Below, one piece after another: positions 61,736 to 64,000 of a DNA stretch of 64,000 bases; the first letter of the stretch is position 1; every line of letters starts with the position of its first letter. This DNA comes from Amoeboaphelidium protococcarum (Eukaryota > Aphelidiomycota > Aphelidea). The DNA lies in NCBI GenBank assembly GCA_023515745.1, contig JALECJ010000020.1:372001-436000 (forward strand), in the 5' to 3' direction. The position numbers and the translations under genes were made by a program. The notes beneath the pieces were generated by a model. That model was given only the letters and a program-made list of their open reading frames with translations. It ran no database searches and had not been told where the DNA came from.

Positions 61736-62881
61736 ATGTCACCACGAAAATTGAAGGTTGTCCAAGAACTATCTGATCGATTTAACAACTTGCATGAGAG
61801 CAATGATAGAGATGTTTCGCTGTTAGAAGTTGTGAGCGATGAACACAAAGGTCGATGCTTCATGGCCAAGTAGACGATAGAGTGTGGTCAGATGGTCCTC
61901 AGCGCTAAACCGTATGCCTTAATCGTGGACAATAATAATCGCATGAAGGTGTGTGGGTATTGCTTCAATAAAGATCATGTTGCAGCGTCGGACTTCAAGT
62001 TACCCTACTCCACAGATGACGGCCTGCAGATGGTGTTTTACTGCAGTGAGTAATGCAAATTGGCACATTCAAAGTTTTACAAACTGGAGTCTGAATTTCT
62101 GTAGCGTATGTAAAATAATCTCGTATACCAAGAGCTGAGCAGCTACTGTCAAGAGTATCTATGGCTTCTGGCTCGCTGTTTAATCAACCGAGATCTTGAG
62201 TTACAAGGTGATTAGTGCCACACTAAACAATTTAAAAACGATGTGACATTCCGAGATGTTGAGTCGCTGGTGAGTAATATGGATACTTTCACCCAGGAGA
62301 GAGTTGAAGGAGAGTTTATGGTTATAGCGGATCTATTGCAGGATCTACAGCGAGATTTACAATCGCCTCCACTGGATTAATCAGAGCTGCTCTAGCTCAT
62401 TTGTAAGGAGGAGTGCAATTCATTTGGCCTGTACACATTTACAGAGACGGGGAAGCCAAAGCAGTGCTACGGACTTGCCTTGTATCCACTGGCAGTCTTT
62501 TTCAACCACTCTTGTGATCCTAATGTTTCTCATACAACGGAGGGAAGTTGCCAGGTGTTTTATGCTAATCGTAGAATATGGGCTGGCGAAGAGTTGACCA
62601 TCTCGTACATTGATATCCGTAAGAGTCGCGCTGAGCGTTAACAAGAGTTGAAGGATGTATTTCTGTTCGAGTGCTCATGCTAGAGATGTGCTTCGGACAC
62701 AGCAGGCAATGATAGTGACTGTCGCCCTCGTAGCCTATGTCCCGACACTTCCTGCTATGGTTCTCTGCTTCCCATTTCTGTTGATGGTTTAAATAAAGCG
62801 GATCATTAAAGTGAAAGCTTATCTGACAATGACGGTCAGATATGGCAATGTGAATGTTGTCAGAAGAGAGTGAGAATATGA
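61736..62881 (+). CDS. SMYD-type SET-domain protein
   Basis: A 381-residue protein with a split SET domain. It starts SLLEVVSDEHKGRCFMAKQT, then GQMVLSAKPYALIVD. A MYND-like zinc insertion follows: MKVCGYCFNKDHVAAS and VFYCSEQCKLAHSKFY. The catalytic half has GLYTFTETGKPKQCYGLALY, PLAVFFNHSCDPNVSHT, the active-site strand EELTISYIDIRKSRAER, and a post-SET-like cysteine cluster FECSCQRCAS. The NHSCDPN and SYID elements are intact, so lysine methylation is plausible; the substrate is unknown. A further Cys-rich tail (IWQCECCQKRVRI) ends the protein. The C-terminal helical domain of animal SMYD1-5 seems to be missing. Confidence 0.85.
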
Positions 62882-62940
62882 ATGAAGTGAATTGTATTTT
62901 ATTTACAAAATTTGAGTATGTTCGCATCATCATCAGTTAA

Positions 62941-64000
62941 TCAATAGCGATTTTGAACATAATCTTGATACTTTATAGCCTTATACTGATATATTCCGCC
63001 ATATATTGTATCTGCATTAACTATAAACAAATTCCCACCGCCACCATCTTGATTGTTCAAATCACCATCATCATTTCTCACGTCATAAGACTATTTATTG
63101 TGAGAACCGCAAGATGAATCAGCAAAAGTGCAGCCAGATATCTCTCCAAAAAAGTCAATAATCTACTACCGCTTGTAGTTCTATTTGACATCATACAAAT
63201 GGACATAATCTGCTGGTTCTGAGGCCATAAGGAAGTTTCCACATGGAGAATATTGACACGATCTGACTGCAGCCATCCGGGCAGGAAGTACTTTCAGAGC
63301 CACATCCAGCCGCCTCTTATCGAATATCCGCACGGTCTTGTCCTAATTGCCCACAGCTAGTTGAATGCCATTAGGTGACCAAGCACAACAGAATGAATAA
63401 TCAAGAAAGCCGCCAACCTGCGCAATCTTATCACCAGACAGAGGGTCCAATAGCCAGCCAGCGGAACTGTCACCGACGCACGCCAAAATCCTTCTACTAT
63501 CCGGATCTAGAGCGGAGCAATTGACAGCCCATGGCATTTAAAATTCCTGGTCCACTTTATGGTACTCCACGTCAACAACGCGCGCATATTAATCATTATT
63601 GGATGCGATGATAATGCGACGTCCACTAACTGAATGGTCGATTGCAACGTGATTGGTTATACCATAAGGATCTTGAGACACTTTAACACAATGAACTTTC
63701 TACTATTCATCATCACCATTCACTATTGCTGAAGGGGCTGATCCCTGTCTATCATCTTGTCCAGTATTTAGAAAACACACTTCACCAGAGAATCCACCAA
63801 CTGCGAGTAAATCTTATCTCGAACAGAGGGAAGTGATTCTAAACAGATTGGCACCATCAAAGTCTTACGCATGAAAGTCGACAACTTGCACAGAGGATCT
63901 GGTGATAGCATTCCACTTGCGCACGGTCCAATGTTGTGAGAAGTACAATTCATGCTTAGACGGACTGGACGCCAAATGCCGCAACTAAAAATGAATGATA
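62941..64000 (-). CDS. WD40-repeat protein (S. pombe C2A9.03-like), N-terminus outside window
   Basis: The last 350 or so residues of a beta-propeller protein; the start lies beyond 64000. Repeats include LLAVGGFSGEVCFLNTGQD, then a segment with RRIIIASNNDQYARVVDVE, then CSALDPDSRRILACVGDSSA. GFLDYSFCCAWSPNGIQLAV leads into GNQDKTVRIFDKRR, then MAAVRSCQYSPCGNFLMASE and PADYVHLYDVK, QQIIDFFGEISGCTF, TIYGGIYQYK. The GNQDKT...AEPADFVHVYDV-type series, with a closing FGEI...YGGI, is characteristic of the uncharacterised fungal/plant family named after S. pombe C2A9.03. TGA 62941-62943 ends it. Role unknown. Confidence 0.85.

Overview
This is a gene-dense eukaryotic nuclear segment, and its central property is a changed genetic code. 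Every recognisable gene runs through many in-frame TAA and TAG codons and ends at TGA. TAA/TAG fall at glutamine positions: the DPEQN motif of Lon (TAG at 49915), and the AQR-like and LDHQG positions of SIN3 (TAA at 59972, TAG at 60038). I therefore read UAA and UAG as Gln and UGA as the only stop. Gene content includes talin, a RIAM/lamellipodin-type MRL protein, FANCD2, SIN3, a yeast Gde1-type SPX-ankyrin-GDPD protein, a Kre9/Knh1-like GPI protein, mitochondrial Lon and complex I NDUFB7. This points to an aerobic opisthokont near the animal/fungal split, not a ciliate or hexamitid. An aphelid-like organism would fit, but that is inference. Introns are few and short (about 42-65 nt, GT...AG).

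Layout. 1-10.2 kb: PIG-N (minus, 3' end outside the window), ARMH3, a small unknown, NDUFB7, a secreted Ser/Thr/Pro-rich protein with an RTX-like Ca-binding module, ERO1. 10.3-24.2 kb: peroxisomal enoyl-CoA reductase (PTS1 SKL), a 7.8-kb talin gene, FANCD2, CMC1. 24.4-35.3 kb: a TBC1D12/14-type Rab GAP, UBXN1, a 1.5-kb gap with a hairpin cluster, GDE1, mitochondrial uS2, PNKP. 35.3-43 kb is accessory in character: a decayed Fanzor (TnpB-like nuclease) with a small structured repeat just downstream, a membrane-anchored GH1 glucosidase, a GPI protein, and two tandem genes ending in CxxC plus coiled coil, one with a Myb domain. 43-51 kb: MRL protein, RCL1, mL40, Lon. 51-64 kb: a small coiled-coil membrane protein, a second copy of the structured repeat, S1P lyase, Era-type GTPase, a METTL/EEF1AKMT4-like methyltransferase, SIN3, a SMYD-type SET protein, and a WD40 protein whose 5' end is outside the window.

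Most genes are single-copy housekeeping functions with no operon logic. Themes recur: mitochondrion (NDUFB7, CMC1, uS2m, mL40, Lon, Era), ER/secretory pathway (PIG-N, ERO1, S1P lyase, UBXN1), DNA repair (FANCD2, PNKP) and adhesion (talin and MRL). The points most worth a second look are the Fanzor relic with its repeat motif, FANCD2 without the expected ubiquitin-acceptor lysine, LD-like motifs in the MRL protein alongside talin, and the RTX-like/(SPP)n secreted protein.
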